Source: Anaerococcus senegalensis JC48 (GTDB taxonomy: Bacteria > Bacillota > Clostridia > Tissierellales > Peptoniphilaceae). From it: a stretch of DNA of 40,438 nt. The translations under genes and the position numbers were made by a program. This document shows, piece after piece, positions 16,378-25,940 of the stretch; position 1 is the first letter of the stretch; each line of letters begins with the position of its first letter. The notes beneath the pieces are model-generated. The model did not search any database. It was not told where the DNA came from and saw nothing but the letters and a program-made list of their open reading frames with translations. The stretch spans positions 173,243 through 213,680 of the forward strand of contig NZ_HE578908.1 of assembly GCF_000321005.1 (NCBI RefSeq), in the 5' to 3' direction.

Positions 16378-18198
16378 TTATTCTACTGTTACTGATTTAG
16401 CTAAATTTCTTGGTTTATCTACATCGATACCTTTTGCATTTGATGTGTAATAAGCTAATAATTGTTGAGGAACTACCGCTAATACCGGATAAAGAGCATC
16501 TATTGTTTCTGGTAATTTATATGTGTAGTGAGAAATATCTTCAAGATGATCATCACTTCTTGCTATTGAGAAAATATTAGCTCCTCTTGAAATTACTTCT
16601 TTTACATTTGAAATTGTCTTTTCCATAATATTTTCTTGAGTTGCAACTGTAACAACTGGTGTTCCCTCTTCAATTAGGGCAATTGTACCATGTTTTAATT
16701 CTCCAGCTGCAAAAGCTTCTGAGTGAATATATGAAACTTCTTTTAATTTCAAAGCTCCTTCTATTACAGATTTATAATCTAGGCCACGACCTAGGTAAAA
16801 TATTGATTCAGAGTTTTTAATCTCTTGGGCATATTTTTTGATATCTTCTATATCATCAAGAATTTCCTTAACTTTTTCTGGGATTTTCTTGATTTCTTCT
16901 AGGATATTTTTGTATTCTTCTTCACTTATTGTTTCTAGTTTTCTAGCAAAATCTAAGGCTAGCATATAAAATGAAATTATTTGTGTTGTATAAGCCTTAG
17001 TAGATGCTACTGCTATTTCTGGACCTGCATAACAATAAATTGTCTTATCAGCTTCCCTATCAAGTGATGATGCTACTACATTTGTCAAAACAAGAGTCTT
17101 TGCTCCCTTTTGTCTGGCAAGTCTTAATGCTGCAAGAGTATCAGCAGTTTCTCCTGATTGAGATGGTAAAATTATTAAAGTTTTATCATCAATAAATGGA
17201 TCATTATATCTAAACTCACTAGCTATATCACAAATTACTGGAATTTTTGCAAACTTTTCAAAGGCATATGAACCAACAATACCTGCATTGTAGGCTGTAC
17301 CACAAGCTACCATATAAATTTTATTAAATCCTTCAAGTTCTTCTTTGCTAAAGGCATTTTCTTTAAAATCTATAAGACCATCTGTCATCTTGTATTTGAT
17401 AGTATCAGCAATAGCCTTTGGTTGCTCATTAATTTCTTTAATCATGAAATGGTCATAGCCTTCTTTTGTAGCATCTTCAAATGAGAAAGTAACCTTAGAA
17501 ACTTCTCTTTCTACTTTCTTATTTTCCCTATCATAGATAGTATAATCATTTCCTTTTATATCAACAAGGTCTCCATTTTCAAGATAAACTACATCTTTTG
17601 TGTATTTAATAATTGATGGTAAATCACTTGCTGCAAGAATTCCATCATCAGTAAGTCCCAAAACAAGTGGACTTTCTTCTCTTAAAACAATAAGTCTATC
17701 ATCTTCGTCTTGGCAAATAATTCCAAGTGCATAAGATCCCCTAAGCATAGCCTTAGCTTTTCTTACTGCATCTAATAAGTCATTTTCATAGAATTTTTCA
17801 ATTAAAACTGCTATTACTTCTGTATCAGTTTCTGATTTAAAAGTATATCCTTCTTTTTTAAGATTTTCTTTTAACTCATTGTAATTTTCAATAATTCCAT
17901 TATGAACTACAGCAATTTTCCCATTATTTGAAAGGTGTGGGTGTGAATTTACATCTGAAGGACCACCGTGAGTTGCCCATCTAATATGGCCAATACCCAA
18001 ATGTCCCTTGATAGGATTTTTAGAAAGTTCATCTTTTAAAACTTTAACCTTACCACTTTTTTTAACTGTAGAAAGTACTCCCTCATCAATTAATGAAATT
18101 CCAGCAGAATCATATCCTCTGTATTCCAATCTTTCTAGACCTTCAACAATTACATCCCTAGCTTCTAAATTTCCTTTGTAACATACTATTCCGCACAT
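16378..18198 (-). CDS. glmS: Glutamine-fructose-6-phosphate aminotransferase (isomerizing)
   Basis: A 606-residue enzyme that makes glucosamine-6-phosphate from fructose-6-phosphate and glutamine, the first committed step to cell wall amino sugars. The N-terminal glutaminase domain starts MCGIVCY with catalytic Cys2 and continues through GIGHIRWATHGGPS and HNGIIENY. Two SIS sugar-binding domains follow (VACGTAYNAG, SQSGETADTLAAL, and FYLGRGLDY, SEAFAAGELKHG). The C-terminus ends KPRNLAKSVTVE, as in the family. Start ATG is 6 bases from GGAGG. The transcript begins with a self-cleaving ribozyme (18240-18360), so it should be repressed by its own product. Transcribed alone. Confidence 0.98.
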   Translation of the reverse strand: MCGIVCYKGNLEARDVIVEGLERLEYRGYDSAGISLIDEGVLSTVKKSGKVKVLKDELSKNPIKGHLGIGHIRWATHGGPSDVNSHPHLSNNGKIAVVHNGIIENYNELKENLKKEGYTFKSETDTEVIAVLIEKFYENDLLDAVRKAKAMLRGSYALGIICQDEDDRLIVLREESPLVLGLTDDGILAASDLPSIIKYTKDVVYLENGDLVDIKGNDYTIYDRENKKVEREVSKVTFSFEDATKEGYDHFMIKEINEQPKAIADTIKYKMTDGLIDFKENAFSKEELEGFNKIYMVACGTAYNAGIVGSYAFEKFAKIPVICDIASEFRYNDPFIDDKTLIILPSQSGETADTLAALRLARQKGAKTLVLTNVVASSLDREADKTIYCYAGPEIAVASTKAYTTQIISFYMLALDFARKLETISEEEYKNILEEIKKIPEKVKEILDDIEDIKKYAQEIKNSESIFYLGRGLDYKSVIEGALKLKEVSYIHSEAFAAGELKHGTIALIEEGTPVVTVATQENIMEKTISNVKEVISRGANIFSIARSDDHLEDISHYTYKLPETIDALYPVLAVVPQQLLAYYTSNAKGIDVDKPRNLAKSVTVE

Positions 18199-18239
18199 AG
18201 TATCCTCCTTATATATTTAATTTTAGAGGTATCACTTTA

Positions 18240-18360
18240 TTTTCTTTGTAATAAGAATTGCTTCTTATTTTTGTAAAATACTAAGCCTGTGAAAGCTATG
18301 GAGCATCCGCCGAATTTTCGATAACTCCATTCCTCGTCATCCCAAAGGGATCTGGCGCTA
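18240..18360 (-). ncRNA. glmS ribozyme-riboswitch
   Basis: The minus strand shows the conserved glmS catalytic core in order: AGCGCCAGA at the cleavage site, a P2-like stem ATCCC/GGGAT, TGACGAGG, GGAGTTATCGAA, then TTCGGCGGATGCTCC, and the downstream AGCTTTCACAGGCT region. Cleavage is expected between 18359 and 18358 (A|G). Glucosamine-6-phosphate acts as cofactor for self-cleavage, which destabilises the glmS message. The 3' edge of the element is approximate. Confidence 0.95.
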
Positions 18361-18383
18361 ATTAGTTTTTACCTCGTGATTCA

Positions 18384-18389
18384 TTATAT
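18384..18389 (-). promoter_or_regulatory. -10 box of the glmS promoter
   Basis: A consensus TATAAT on the minus strand, about 25 bases before the ribozyme cleavage site. The -35 region is poor (TTTATT at 17-base spacing). The transcript would carry a short stretch before the cleaved position, as is usual for glmS leaders. Confidence 0.6.
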
Positions 18390-18543
18390 AATAAAATTAT
18401 GATTAAATAAAGTTTTTGTAAAATAATTAACTAAGTCTACATAAAAAATTTACATATTTTTTCTTAATTTTTATATTTCTTTACATATATTTTACACTTG
18501 ATTGAGATAATAAAGTAAAGCTATGCTTTGGAGGTTTATAATT

Positions 18544-19254
18544 ATGAAAAATAACATTTTATCCATTGATTCATTGAAATCATGGTATGAAAAAGACAAG
18601 CTTATCTTAAAAGATGTAAGTTTTGAAATCAAGGAAAATGAAAATCTTGCCTTAGTTGGGGCAAATGGTTCTGGAAAGACTACTATGATTAAGACAATAA
18701 TGAACATCCACCCTGATTTTTCCCTGAAAAATATGATTTTTTCTGATAAAGAATCTTCCTTTTCTGATAAGAATTTTAAGGAAAATAGGATAGCAGTCTT
18801 TTCTGAAGATTCTTCTTTTAGGTATTGGACATTTGAGGAATACAAAAACTTTCTACATAAGTCTTATAATAAAAAAGAAGATAAGGATTTTATAGACTAT
18901 ATGGTAGAGGGATTTTCTTTCAAAGAACACTATGATAAGGCTTGTAAAGATTTATCCATGGGTAACAAGAAGAAGTTTTTTACTATAGCAGCCCTTTCTT
19001 TAAAGCTTCCTTTGGTTTTTTTAGATGAACCTGTAGATGGGCTTGATTTTGAATCTACTGCCTTTTTATACAAAATAATTAGAGGCTACAAAAAATACGG
19101 TTCAATCTTCATGTCAACTCACATACTAGAAAGTATTAATGAATCTTGCGACAGTCTTGTCTTAATTAAGGATGGAATACTTTCAGACAAAAAAATCTTA
19201 GAAGATGACCTTGATATGGAAGATATTATGAAAGTTTTCAGGAGCAAGTCATGA
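18544..19254 (+). CDS. ABC transporter ATP-binding protein (ABC-2 type exporter)
   Basis: A 236-residue ATPase with Walker A GANGSGKTT near residues 40-48, signature LSMGNKKK near 143, Walker B LPLVFLDEPVDGLD and the switch STHI. The signature deviates from LSGGQ (LSMGN), as is common in ABC-2 partner ATPases. Although an upstream ATG is in frame (18523), the ATG at 18544 follows TTGGAGG and starts the domain. It overlaps the permease gene by 4 bases. The cargo is unknown; drug, lipid or peptide export are all possible. It is divergent from glmS. Confidence 0.92.
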   Translation: MKNNILSIDSLKSWYEKDKLILKDVSFEIKENENLALVGANGSGKTTMIKTIMNIHPDFSLKNMIFSDKESSFSDKNFKENRIAVFSEDSSFRYWTFEEYKNFLHKSYNKKEDKDFIDYMVEGFSFKEHYDKACKDLSMGNKKKFFTIAALSLKLPLVFLDEPVDGLDFESTAFLYKIIRGYKKYGSIFMSTHILESINESCDSLVLIKDGILSDKKILEDDLDMEDIMKVFRSKS

Positions 19255-20378
19255 CTCGTGTATTTCTTAAAGATATGCTAGATAAGAAGACTATTGGTAC
19301 ATACATTATATTTTTAGTACTTTTTTATGTTGGAGGAGACTATCTTTTAGAAAGAAACATTGATATTTTTAAAATCGATCTTGGACTAAGTTTTTTATTT
19401 TTTATGTCCTTCGCCCTAATGACTTCAGTATATTTTTTCATAAAATCATATACTGGAAGTAATAAAATCCTACCCTATTATGCCCTAATATATGATAGAA
19501 AAAATGTAAATTTTAGTCTACTTATGGCTTTAATCATAGATTCTATCTTTAGAAAGCTATTATTTATTTTTATCTTTCTATACCTATCTGGGGCAGATTA
19601 TTTAACTTATATTTTCATATTTGTAAATGTAATAATAGTATGTAGTCTATCTTTGGTTATGAATGCTACAAATGTTGGAAAAATCAAGAAAGTATGCTTT
19701 ACTATTTTGGGTTTTGCCTTAATAGCTTTTTTATACCCACTTAATCAAATCTTAGAAAATCCTTTACAAATACTACTTATCTATTCAAGCTTAAGCCTTA
19801 TATATATGTTTTTAATTTATAAATTTTACTTTTCTTCATGCTTTATAAACAGTAAAAATGACAGTCTAATAAAGGGTTTTAATATAGGTAATTATTTTCT
19901 TAAATTTATACTCTCAGAAAGAGTTTACCTTATTAATACACTTTTTATCATAATCTTTATAGTAGTAGTTTCCCTACTTTTACCAAGTCCAATAAACATG
20001 GCACTTGCCTTTGCAGTAGCTACTATAAACTCACCTCTTTTATCAATATTTTCAACAGAAAAGGGACTAAGAGTATACGAAAAAACACTTCCAGATACAT
20101 ATATAAGTCTAAGAAGACAATATCTTACTATACTTATTATATATTTCTTATTTGTAAATGGCTTAGTGCTTGTATTAAATATTAATAATTTAAATATAAA
20201 ACTAATTTTAGTTTTTCTAATAGTAAATATCATTGATATAAGTATTTCATATATCTTAGAGAAAAGCTTTACTATAAGCGAGAAAAAAACTGATATGGCC
20301 GTATGGAAGTCACCTAGAAAATACATACTTTCAGTTATAGTTTTTATCATAAGTTTTTTAGTACTTGCAATAATTTAG
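19251..20378 (+). CDS. ABC-2 type multi-spanning permease
   Basis: A 375-residue very hydrophobic protein with about ten predicted membrane helices and a cytoplasmic segment around residues 275-290 (TEKGLRVYEKTLPDTYISLRR, split over the loop) that probably contacts the ATPase. No strong family motif was recognised beyond the ABC-2 permease layout. Start ATG overlaps the ATPase stop (ATGA). It is followed 14 bases later by a 53-residue membrane protein that seems part of the same operon. Confidence 0.85.
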   Translation: MTRVFLKDMLDKKTIGTYIIFLVLFYVGGDYLLERNIDIFKIDLGLSFLFFMSFALMTSVYFFIKSYTGSNKILPYYALIYDRKNVNFSLLMALIIDSIFRKLLFIFIFLYLSGADYLTYIFIFVNVIIVCSLSLVMNATNVGKIKKVCFTILGFALIAFLYPLNQILENPLQILLIYSSLSLIYMFLIYKFYFSSCFINSKNDSLIKGFNIGNYFLKFILSERVYLINTLFIIIFIVVVSLLLPSPINMALAFAVATINSPLLSIFSTEKGLRVYEKTLPDTYISLRRQYLTILIIYFLFVNGLVLVLNINNLNIKLILVFLIVNIIDISISYILEKSFTISEKKTDMAVWKSPRKYILSVIVFIISFLVLAII

Positions 20379-20392
20379 GAAAGGAGAAAATT

Positions 20393-20554
20393 ATGAAAAA
20401 TATTTTTAGAATTGGTATGATAATTTTGTGCGCAGTAATAGCTATTATCTGCTTTAGAAGAAATGATATGGTTTTTACAGTAATAAGTGCAATCTTTGGT
20501 ATCTTATTTGTATATAAGATTGTTAGTGATAACAACAAAGAAGTAAATAAATAA
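20393..20554 (+). CDS. Small membrane protein of 53 residues, third gene of the ABC-2 operon
   Basis: This short frame has a strong ribosome site (AAAGGAG, 6 bases before ATG) and ends just before the operon terminator. It encodes two hydrophobic helices (about residues 4-20 and 28-43), a basic turn with Arg-Arg between them, and a charged tail SDNNKEVNK. Its position directly behind the permease suggests an accessory subunit or regulator of that transporter. No homologue was recognised. Confidence 0.75.
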   Translation: MKNIFRIGMIILCAVIAIICFRRNDMVFTVISAIFGILFVYKIVSDNNKEVNK

Positions 20555-20559
20555 ATCGT

Positions 20560-20593
20560 AAGCTGTGTTTCTATTTTGAAACGCAGCTTTTTA
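20560..20593 (+). terminator. Terminator of the ABC-2 operon
   Basis: A 12-base stem AAGCTGTGTTTC with GAAACGCAGCTT (one G-U pair) and a 6-base loop, followed by five T residues. Confidence 0.9.
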
Positions 20594-20594
20594 A

Positions 20595-20967
20595 TTTAAA
20601 CTTTGATTTGAATTAAATTTATCTAAGATTTAAAAAATTATATAGTTTAGGTATATGCTGCTATAAAGTACTTCTATTTAATTTAAAGTCTGATATATTT
20701 ATCTGACCACTTTATTTATATCCCCTATAAACATCAAAGCTAAAACTCCAATAAAACAAGTCTAAAAATTTTAGAAACTTTATTTAATATTTTTTAACTT
20801 CTATTAAATTATATTTTCACTAGGCTTTATTAAATTTACTAATCAATAATCTTAGCTAAAAGCTTAATTCTCTAAATTATTCGTTACTAATTATAAAAGT
20901 TATACTAAATTACTTAAGCTTAAAAACTTGTATACAAAGATATAATTACGAGTTTTATATTGAAATG
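20595..20967. other. 373-bp AT-rich intergenic region, nothing recognised
   Basis: It lies between two convergent terminators. All six frames are broken by frequent stops, no ribosome site followed by a frame was found, and no RNA structure was recognised. It may be a decayed remnant, but no residual homology could be seen. Confidence 0.6.
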
Positions 20968-21001
20968 TAAAAAAAATAGACCAAGAGAAATCTTGGTCTA
21001 T
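20968..21001 (-). terminator. nifJ terminator
   Basis: An 11-bp stem ATAGACCAAGA/TCTTGGTCTAT (20976-20986 with 20991-21001) and loop of 4, with a run of eight T residues on the minus strand. Confidence 0.92.
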
Positions 21002-21046
21002 TATAAAACACTTAGTAATTCATATGCTATTTTTAGGATTTATATT

Positions 21047-24000
21047 CTATTTATTTTCCATTTTTTTATAAGATTCTAATCTTTCCTTAGCAGCTTCTTC
21101 AGCTTCTGCATATAACCTGTCTGCATCTTCTGGGAAGGCTTTTTTAAGGGATGCGTATCTTACTTCGCCTTGTAAGAATTCTTGGAAAGATTCTGTAGGA
21201 TCTTTTGAATCTAGGCTAAATGGATTCTTACCTTCTTCTTTAAGAAGTGGGTTAAATCTCCATAAGTGCCAATATCCACTTGCTACAGCTTCTTTTTCTC
21301 TTCTTTGTGTTTTACCCATTCCTGCTTTTAGTCCGTGGTTTATACATGGAGCATAGGCAATTATTAATGATGGTCCATGATAAGATTCTGCTTCTTTTAT
21401 TGCTTTTAGGGTTTGAGCTTGGTTTGCTCCCATTGCAACTTGTGCAACGTAAATATAACCATAAGTTGTCATCATTAAACCAAGGTCTTTCTTTCTAACT
21501 TTTTTACCACTTGCTGCAAATTTTGCTACAGCTGCAAGAGGAGTTGCCTTTGAGCTTTGTCCACCTGTATTTGAGTAAACTTCTGTATCAAATACGATTA
21601 TATTAATGTCATCGCCACTTGCAAGAACATGGTCTACTCCAGAAAAGCCTATATCATAAGCCCAACCGTCTCCACCGTAGATCCAAACTGATTTTTTAAC
21701 TAAATAATCTTTTAGATTTTTAATTCTTTCAATAATCTTATTAGCTTCCTCATTGTCAGTTTCATTTGCTAATAAAGATTCAATTTTTATTGCAGCTTTT
21801 TTGCTTTCTTCAAAATCATCATTATTTTCTAACCATTCATTAAAGGCATCGTTTAGTGGTGTAGAAACTTTTAATTCTAAGAATTTTTTCATTAATGTTT
21901 CTAGTAAGAATTTGTTTGATTTTGTTGCAAGAAGCATACCATAACCATATTCTGCTGCATCTTCAAACAAGGATGATGCCCAAGCTGGACCTTCTCCGTT
22001 TTTATTTGTACAATATGGCATTGATGGAACTGATGATCCCCAAATTGATGAACATCCTGTTGCATTTGAAATAATTTGATGATCACCATATAATTGAGTA
22101 ATCAATTTAGCATAAGGAGTTTCTCCACAACCTGCGCATGCGCCTGAAAATTCTAATAATGGTTGGCTAAATTGTGAATTTTTAACATTTGTTGGAGCTA
22201 TTTCATCATTTCTATATCCAACTTCGCCATGAGCATATTCCCAATTTTCTGCTTGTTTTTCGATTTGTTCATCTATCGGTTTCATAGCTAAAGCTTTTTT
22301 TGGAGCAGGACATACGTCAACACAGTTTCCACATCCCATACAATCATATGGTGAAACTTGAATTCTAAATTCGTATCCTTCAAGTCCCTTGCCTATAGCT
22401 TTTTTAGTTTCAAATCCTTCTGGTGCTTTTTTCTTTTGTTCTTCATCTAATAAGAATGGTCTAATTGTAGCGTGTGGGCAGATATATGAACATTGGTTAC
22501 ATTGGATACAATTATCTATATTCCATTCTGGAACAAATAAAGCTATACCACGTTTTTCATATCTAGAAGTTCCTGCCATATATTGGCCGTCATCGTATGG
22601 AAGATATGTTGAAACTGGTAGGTCGTCTTCTTTTAAGTTTATAATTGGTTTAACCATATTTTTGATAAAGTCAGGTTCGTTTTCATTTTCATCTTCTCTA
22701 TCATCTTTTAGGTTTTTCCATTCTTCTTTAACTTTTATTTCTTGTAATTCTTCACTTGCACGATCAACTGCCTTGTTGTTCATGTCAACTATATCTTGAC
22801 CTTTCATACCATAAGATTTTTCTATAGAATCTTTTAGATATTTTATAGCATCATCTATTGGTAATACTTCTGAAAGAATAAAGAAAGCTGTTTGGATAAC
22901 CATGTTTGTTCTATGTCCCAATCCAACTTCTTGAGCAATTTTTGAAGCATTTACTGTATAGAATTTAATATTTTTATCTGCAATTTCTTTTAATAAATAA
23001 TTAGGTATATGTTCTTCAAGTTCTTCTTCTGACCAAATTGTATTAAGTAAGAAAATTCCGCCTTCTTTTAAGTTTTTAACTAAATCATATTGTCTTACAT
23101 AAGCTTGTGGTGAGCATGACACAAAATCAGCTTCATCTATAAAGTATGCTGCGTGGATTGGATTTGGAGAAAATCTCAAGTGGGACATTGTTAGACCATT
23201 AGATTTTTTAGCATCATAGTCAAAATATCCTTGAGCAAACATATCTGTATTGTCGCCTATAATTTTTATAGCATTTTTATTTGCTCCTACTGTTCCGTCT
23301 CCACCATTTCCCCAGAATATACAACGTGTTGTTTGTCCATCAGAAATTACAAAACTATCGTCAACTTCAAGGGATGTATTAGTAACATCGTCATTAATTC
23401 CAACTGTAAAGTGATTTTTAGGATTATCTTTTGCTAGATTATCAAATACTGATTTAATATGTGCTGGTCTTGTATCTTTTTGTCCAAGTCCATATCTTCC
23501 TGCAATTATTTTTGGATTTCTATCAGAGTCTGAGAATGCTTCCAATACGTCTAAGTATAAAGGTTCTCCAGCAGATCCTTTTTCTTTTGTTCTATCTAAA
23601 ACTGCAATCCTTTCAACTGTTTCTGGAATTTTTTCTAGTAAGTGTTTTGTTGAAAATGGTCTATAAAGATGTACTTTTACAAGTCCTACTTTTCTTCCAT
23701 CTTTGTTTAACTCTTCTACTGTTTGTTGGATAGTATCAGTACCTGATCCCATAGCAACAATTATATCTGTAGCATCCTCAGCACCAACATAGTTAAATAA
23801 AGAATAATTTGTTCCTATTTTTTCGTTTACTTTTTCCATATAAGAAAGAACGATTTCAGGAATTGCATTATAAGCCTTATTTTGTGCTTCTGCCCTTTGG
23901 AAATATCCACTTTTTTCAAATACACCACGCATGGTTGGTCTGTGTGGATTTAATGAATCATTTTTGAAATCATCAATTGCTTTCCAATCAACCATATCTT

Positions 24001-24580
24001 CAAATTGATCATAATCCCAAACATCAATTTTTTGGATTTCATGGCTTGTTCTAAATCCATCAAAGAAGTTTACAAATGGAACTCTTCCCTTTATAGCTGC
24101 AAGGTGGGCTACTGGTGATAGGTCCATAATTTCTTGAACAGATCCTTCTGCAAGCATAGCAAAACCTGTTGCTCTTGATGCCATAACATCTTGATGATCA
24201 CCATACATATTAATTGCAGATGTTGACAAAGAACGAGCTGCTACATGAAAAACTGCTGGGAGTCTTTCTCCTGCTATTTTGTACATATCAGGAATCATAA
24301 GTAAAAGTCCTTGACTTGCTGTGTATGTAGATGTAAGTGCTCCTGCTGCAAGTGAACCGTGAACTGCTCCTGCTGCTCCTGCTTCATGTTGCATTTCTGT
24401 AACAGAAACTGGATTTCCAAAAAGATTTAATCTTTCATTAGCTGCCCATTTATCAATAAATTCTGGCATTGGTGAAGATGGTGTTATTGGATAAATAGCA
24501 GATACTTCACTAAAAGCATATGATACGTGAGCTGCTGCCGTATTACCATCCATGGTAACTTTTCTTCTGTTTATTGTCAT
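21047..24580 (-). CDS. nifJ: Pyruvate:ferredoxin (flavodoxin) oxidoreductase
   Basis: A 1177-residue single-chain enzyme that converts pyruvate and CoA to acetyl-CoA, CO2 and reduced ferredoxin in anaerobes. The N-terminal TPP-interacting domain has YPITPSSPMPE (about 30-40). Two ferredoxin clusters are at CIQCNQCSYICPHA (about 693-706) and CMGCGNCVDVCPAPKKA (about 747-763). CAGCGETPYAKL (about 814) gives further cluster ligands. The TPP-binding C-terminal domain has GDGWAYDIGFSG near 970 and a D-x-N segment later. Length matches the family. The start ATG follows AAAAAGGAGA. An upstream palindromic motif is shared with the symporter gene behind it. Confidence 0.98.
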   Translation of the reverse strand: MTINRRKVTMDGNTAAAHVSYAFSEVSAIYPITPSSPMPEFIDKWAANERLNLFGNPVSVTEMQHEAGAAGAVHGSLAAGALTSTYTASQGLLLMIPDMYKIAGERLPAVFHVAARSLSTSAINMYGDHQDVMASRATGFAMLAEGSVQEIMDLSPVAHLAAIKGRVPFVNFFDGFRTSHEIQKIDVWDYDQFEDMVDWKAIDDFKNDSLNPHRPTMRGVFEKSGYFQRAEAQNKAYNAIPEIVLSYMEKVNEKIGTNYSLFNYVGAEDATDIIVAMGSGTDTIQQTVEELNKDGRKVGLVKVHLYRPFSTKHLLEKIPETVERIAVLDRTKEKGSAGEPLYLDVLEAFSDSDRNPKIIAGRYGLGQKDTRPAHIKSVFDNLAKDNPKNHFTVGINDDVTNTSLEVDDSFVISDGQTTRCIFWGNGGDGTVGANKNAIKIIGDNTDMFAQGYFDYDAKKSNGLTMSHLRFSPNPIHAAYFIDEADFVSCSPQAYVRQYDLVKNLKEGGIFLLNTIWSEEELEEHIPNYLLKEIADKNIKFYTVNASKIAQEVGLGHRTNMVIQTAFFILSEVLPIDDAIKYLKDSIEKSYGMKGQDIVDMNNKAVDRASEELQEIKVKEEWKNLKDDREDENENEPDFIKNMVKPIINLKEDDLPVSTYLPYDDGQYMAGTSRYEKRGIALFVPEWNIDNCIQCNQCSYICPHATIRPFLLDEEQKKKAPEGFETKKAIGKGLEGYEFRIQVSPYDCMGCGNCVDVCPAPKKALAMKPIDEQIEKQAENWEYAHGEVGYRNDEIAPTNVKNSQFSQPLLEFSGACAGCGETPYAKLITQLYGDHQIISNATGCSSIWGSSVPSMPYCTNKNGEGPAWASSLFEDAAEYGYGMLLATKSNKFLLETLMKKFLELKVSTPLNDAFNEWLENNDDFEESKKAAIKIESLLANETDNEEANKIIERIKNLKDYLVKKSVWIYGGDGWAYDIGFSGVDHVLASGDDINIIVFDTEVYSNTGGQSSKATPLAAVAKFAASGKKVRKKDLGLMMTTYGYIYVAQVAMGANQAQTLKAIKEAESYHGPSLIIAYAPCINHGLKAGMGKTQRREKEAVASGYWHLWRFNPLLKEEGKNPFSLDSKDPTESFQEFLQGEVRYASLKKAFPEDADRLYAEAEEAAKERLESYKKMENK

Positions 24581-24627
24581 AAAAATTTCTCCTTTTTAAT
24601 AATTTTTTTAATGATTTTTCATAAATT

Positions 24628-24643
24628 TAATCTTAAGATCATA
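24628..24643. promoter_or_regulatory. Imperfect palindrome upstream of nifJ, like the symporter operator
   Basis: TAATCTTAAGATCATA matches the first 12 bases of the perfect palindrome found downstream of the symporter promoter (25941-25956). It lies about 50 bases before the nifJ start codon, next to a possible TATGAT -10 box. Common control is inference. Confidence 0.45.
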
Positions 24644-24645
24644 AG

Positions 24646-24678
24646 CTCAAAAATAGAACTCAAAAGAGTTCTATTTTT
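24646..24678 (-). terminator. Terminator of the DAACS symporter gene
   Basis: A perfect 13-bp stem AAAAATAGAACTC/GAGTTCTATTTTT (24649-24661 with 24666-24678), loop AAAA, just past the symporter stop and before nifJ. Confidence 0.9.
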
Positions 24679-24686
24679 ATTGCTTT

Positions 24687-25910
24687 TTATTGCTTAACTA
24701 GTTCATCAATGTACTCAGCGTTTGCATCTGGATCTAGTTTAAATCCTGAGATTTTATTAACTATACAAGCTATAGAAGCATCACCGGTGATGTTACATGC
24801 TGTACCAAATGAGTCTTGGGCAACATATAATGCGATGATTAAAGCTGTCATAGGTTCTGTAAATCCAAGCATAGATTGAAGAATACCAAGTGCTGCCATT
24901 ACTGCTCCTCCTGGAACCCCAGGTGCTGCTACCATTGTAACACCTAGCATGAGGATAAATGGAAACATGTGTTGGAATCCTATATCTGATCCATTAAGCA
25001 TAAGAATTGATAATGAACAAGATGTTAGTGTGATTGTTGAACCTGATAAGTGAATTGTTGCACAAAGAGGAATTACAAAGTCTGCTATACCTTTGTTTAC
25101 ACCTAATTTATAAGTTTGGTTAAGTGTAACTGGAATTGTTGCTGCAGATGATTGAGTTCCTACAGCTGTCATATAAGCTGGAATCATTTTCTTAATTTTT
25201 GAGAATGGGTTTCCGCCTGACATTGAACTTGCTAAAGTAAATTGTGCAGTTATTGTTAGCCAGTGAAGAATCAATACCATGATAAATACTCTAGCAAATA
25301 CTGATAATACTACTGCTACAGTTCCTTGGTAAGCCATGTTTGCAAAAATACCACAAATGTGGAATGGCAATAATGGAATTACTACTGCTGATATTAATTT
25401 TGTAATAATATCAGAAAATTCATGAACTGCTTTTTTAAGTACGTCAGCCTTTGCAGCTGCTATACCAACACCTAGTATAAATGAAATAATAAGTGCTGTT
25501 GTAACAGAGAAAACTGGATCCATTGGGGATTCAAATATTGGCTTTAATACATTTCCTGCATTTTTATCAGGGTCAAATGAAATTGCTCCCTTTTTAATAA
25601 AAGTAGGAAGAACTGCACTACCCACAAAGTATGTAATGCTTCCAAAGATAACGGTTGACAAATATGCAATACCTGCTGTAATTGCTAGTGTCTTTCCTGC
25701 TGAGTCTCCTAGATCTGCTATACCTGGAATTACAAATCCCATAATGATTAGTGGAATAACAAAACCTAAGAAGTTGCCAAATAGACCATTGAAAGTAATT
25801 AATATTCTAACTAAAATCTTTAAAACGTCAATTTTTTGACCTGCAAGTCCTATTAGAATACCTAGAATGATTGCAATAATTAGTCTTGGCAATAAACCTA
25901 GTTTCTTCAT
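24687..25910 (-). CDS. Dicarboxylate/amino acid:cation symporter (DAACS family)
   Basis: A 407-residue membrane transporter with the glutamate/dicarboxylate symporter fold. The first hairpin-loop motif reads QSSAATIP near residue 258 where most members have SSSAATLP. Later come LSGSTITLTSC, GVPGGAVMAALG, and DSFGTACNITGDASIA near residues 370-385, the substrate and sodium site. The usual Arg for acidic side chains (D-R-T in the DxxRT motif) is not present here (ITGD preceded by TACN), so a neutral or small substrate such as serine or threonine is possible. Strong AAGGAGG site. It has its own promoter with a palindromic operator. Confidence 0.92.
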   Translation of the reverse strand: MKKLGLLPRLIIAIILGILIGLAGQKIDVLKILVRILITFNGLFGNFLGFVIPLIIMGFVIPGIADLGDSAGKTLAITAGIAYLSTVIFGSITYFVGSAVLPTFIKKGAISFDPDKNAGNVLKPIFESPMDPVFSVTTALIISFILGVGIAAAKADVLKKAVHEFSDIITKLISAVVIPLLPFHICGIFANMAYQGTVAVVLSVFARVFIMVLILHWLTITAQFTLASSMSGGNPFSKIKKMIPAYMTAVGTQSSAATIPVTLNQTYKLGVNKGIADFVIPLCATIHLSGSTITLTSCSLSILMLNGSDIGFQHMFPFILMLGVTMVAAPGVPGGAVMAALGILQSMLGFTEPMTALIIALYVAQDSFGTACNITGDASIACIVNKISGFKLDPDANAEYIDELVKQ

Positions 25911-25940
25911 TTCTATTTTTCCTCCTTGAAATGAATTATA

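Noticed and set aside
18505-18543. Hairpin AAAGC-TAT-GCTTT next to the ABC ribosome site as a riboswitch
   Set aside because: The stem is only five base pairs and matches no known leader element.
20595-20967. Hidden gene or RNA in the AT-rich gap before nifJ
   Set aside because: No frame with a ribosome site and no convincing stem-loop other than the flanking terminators.
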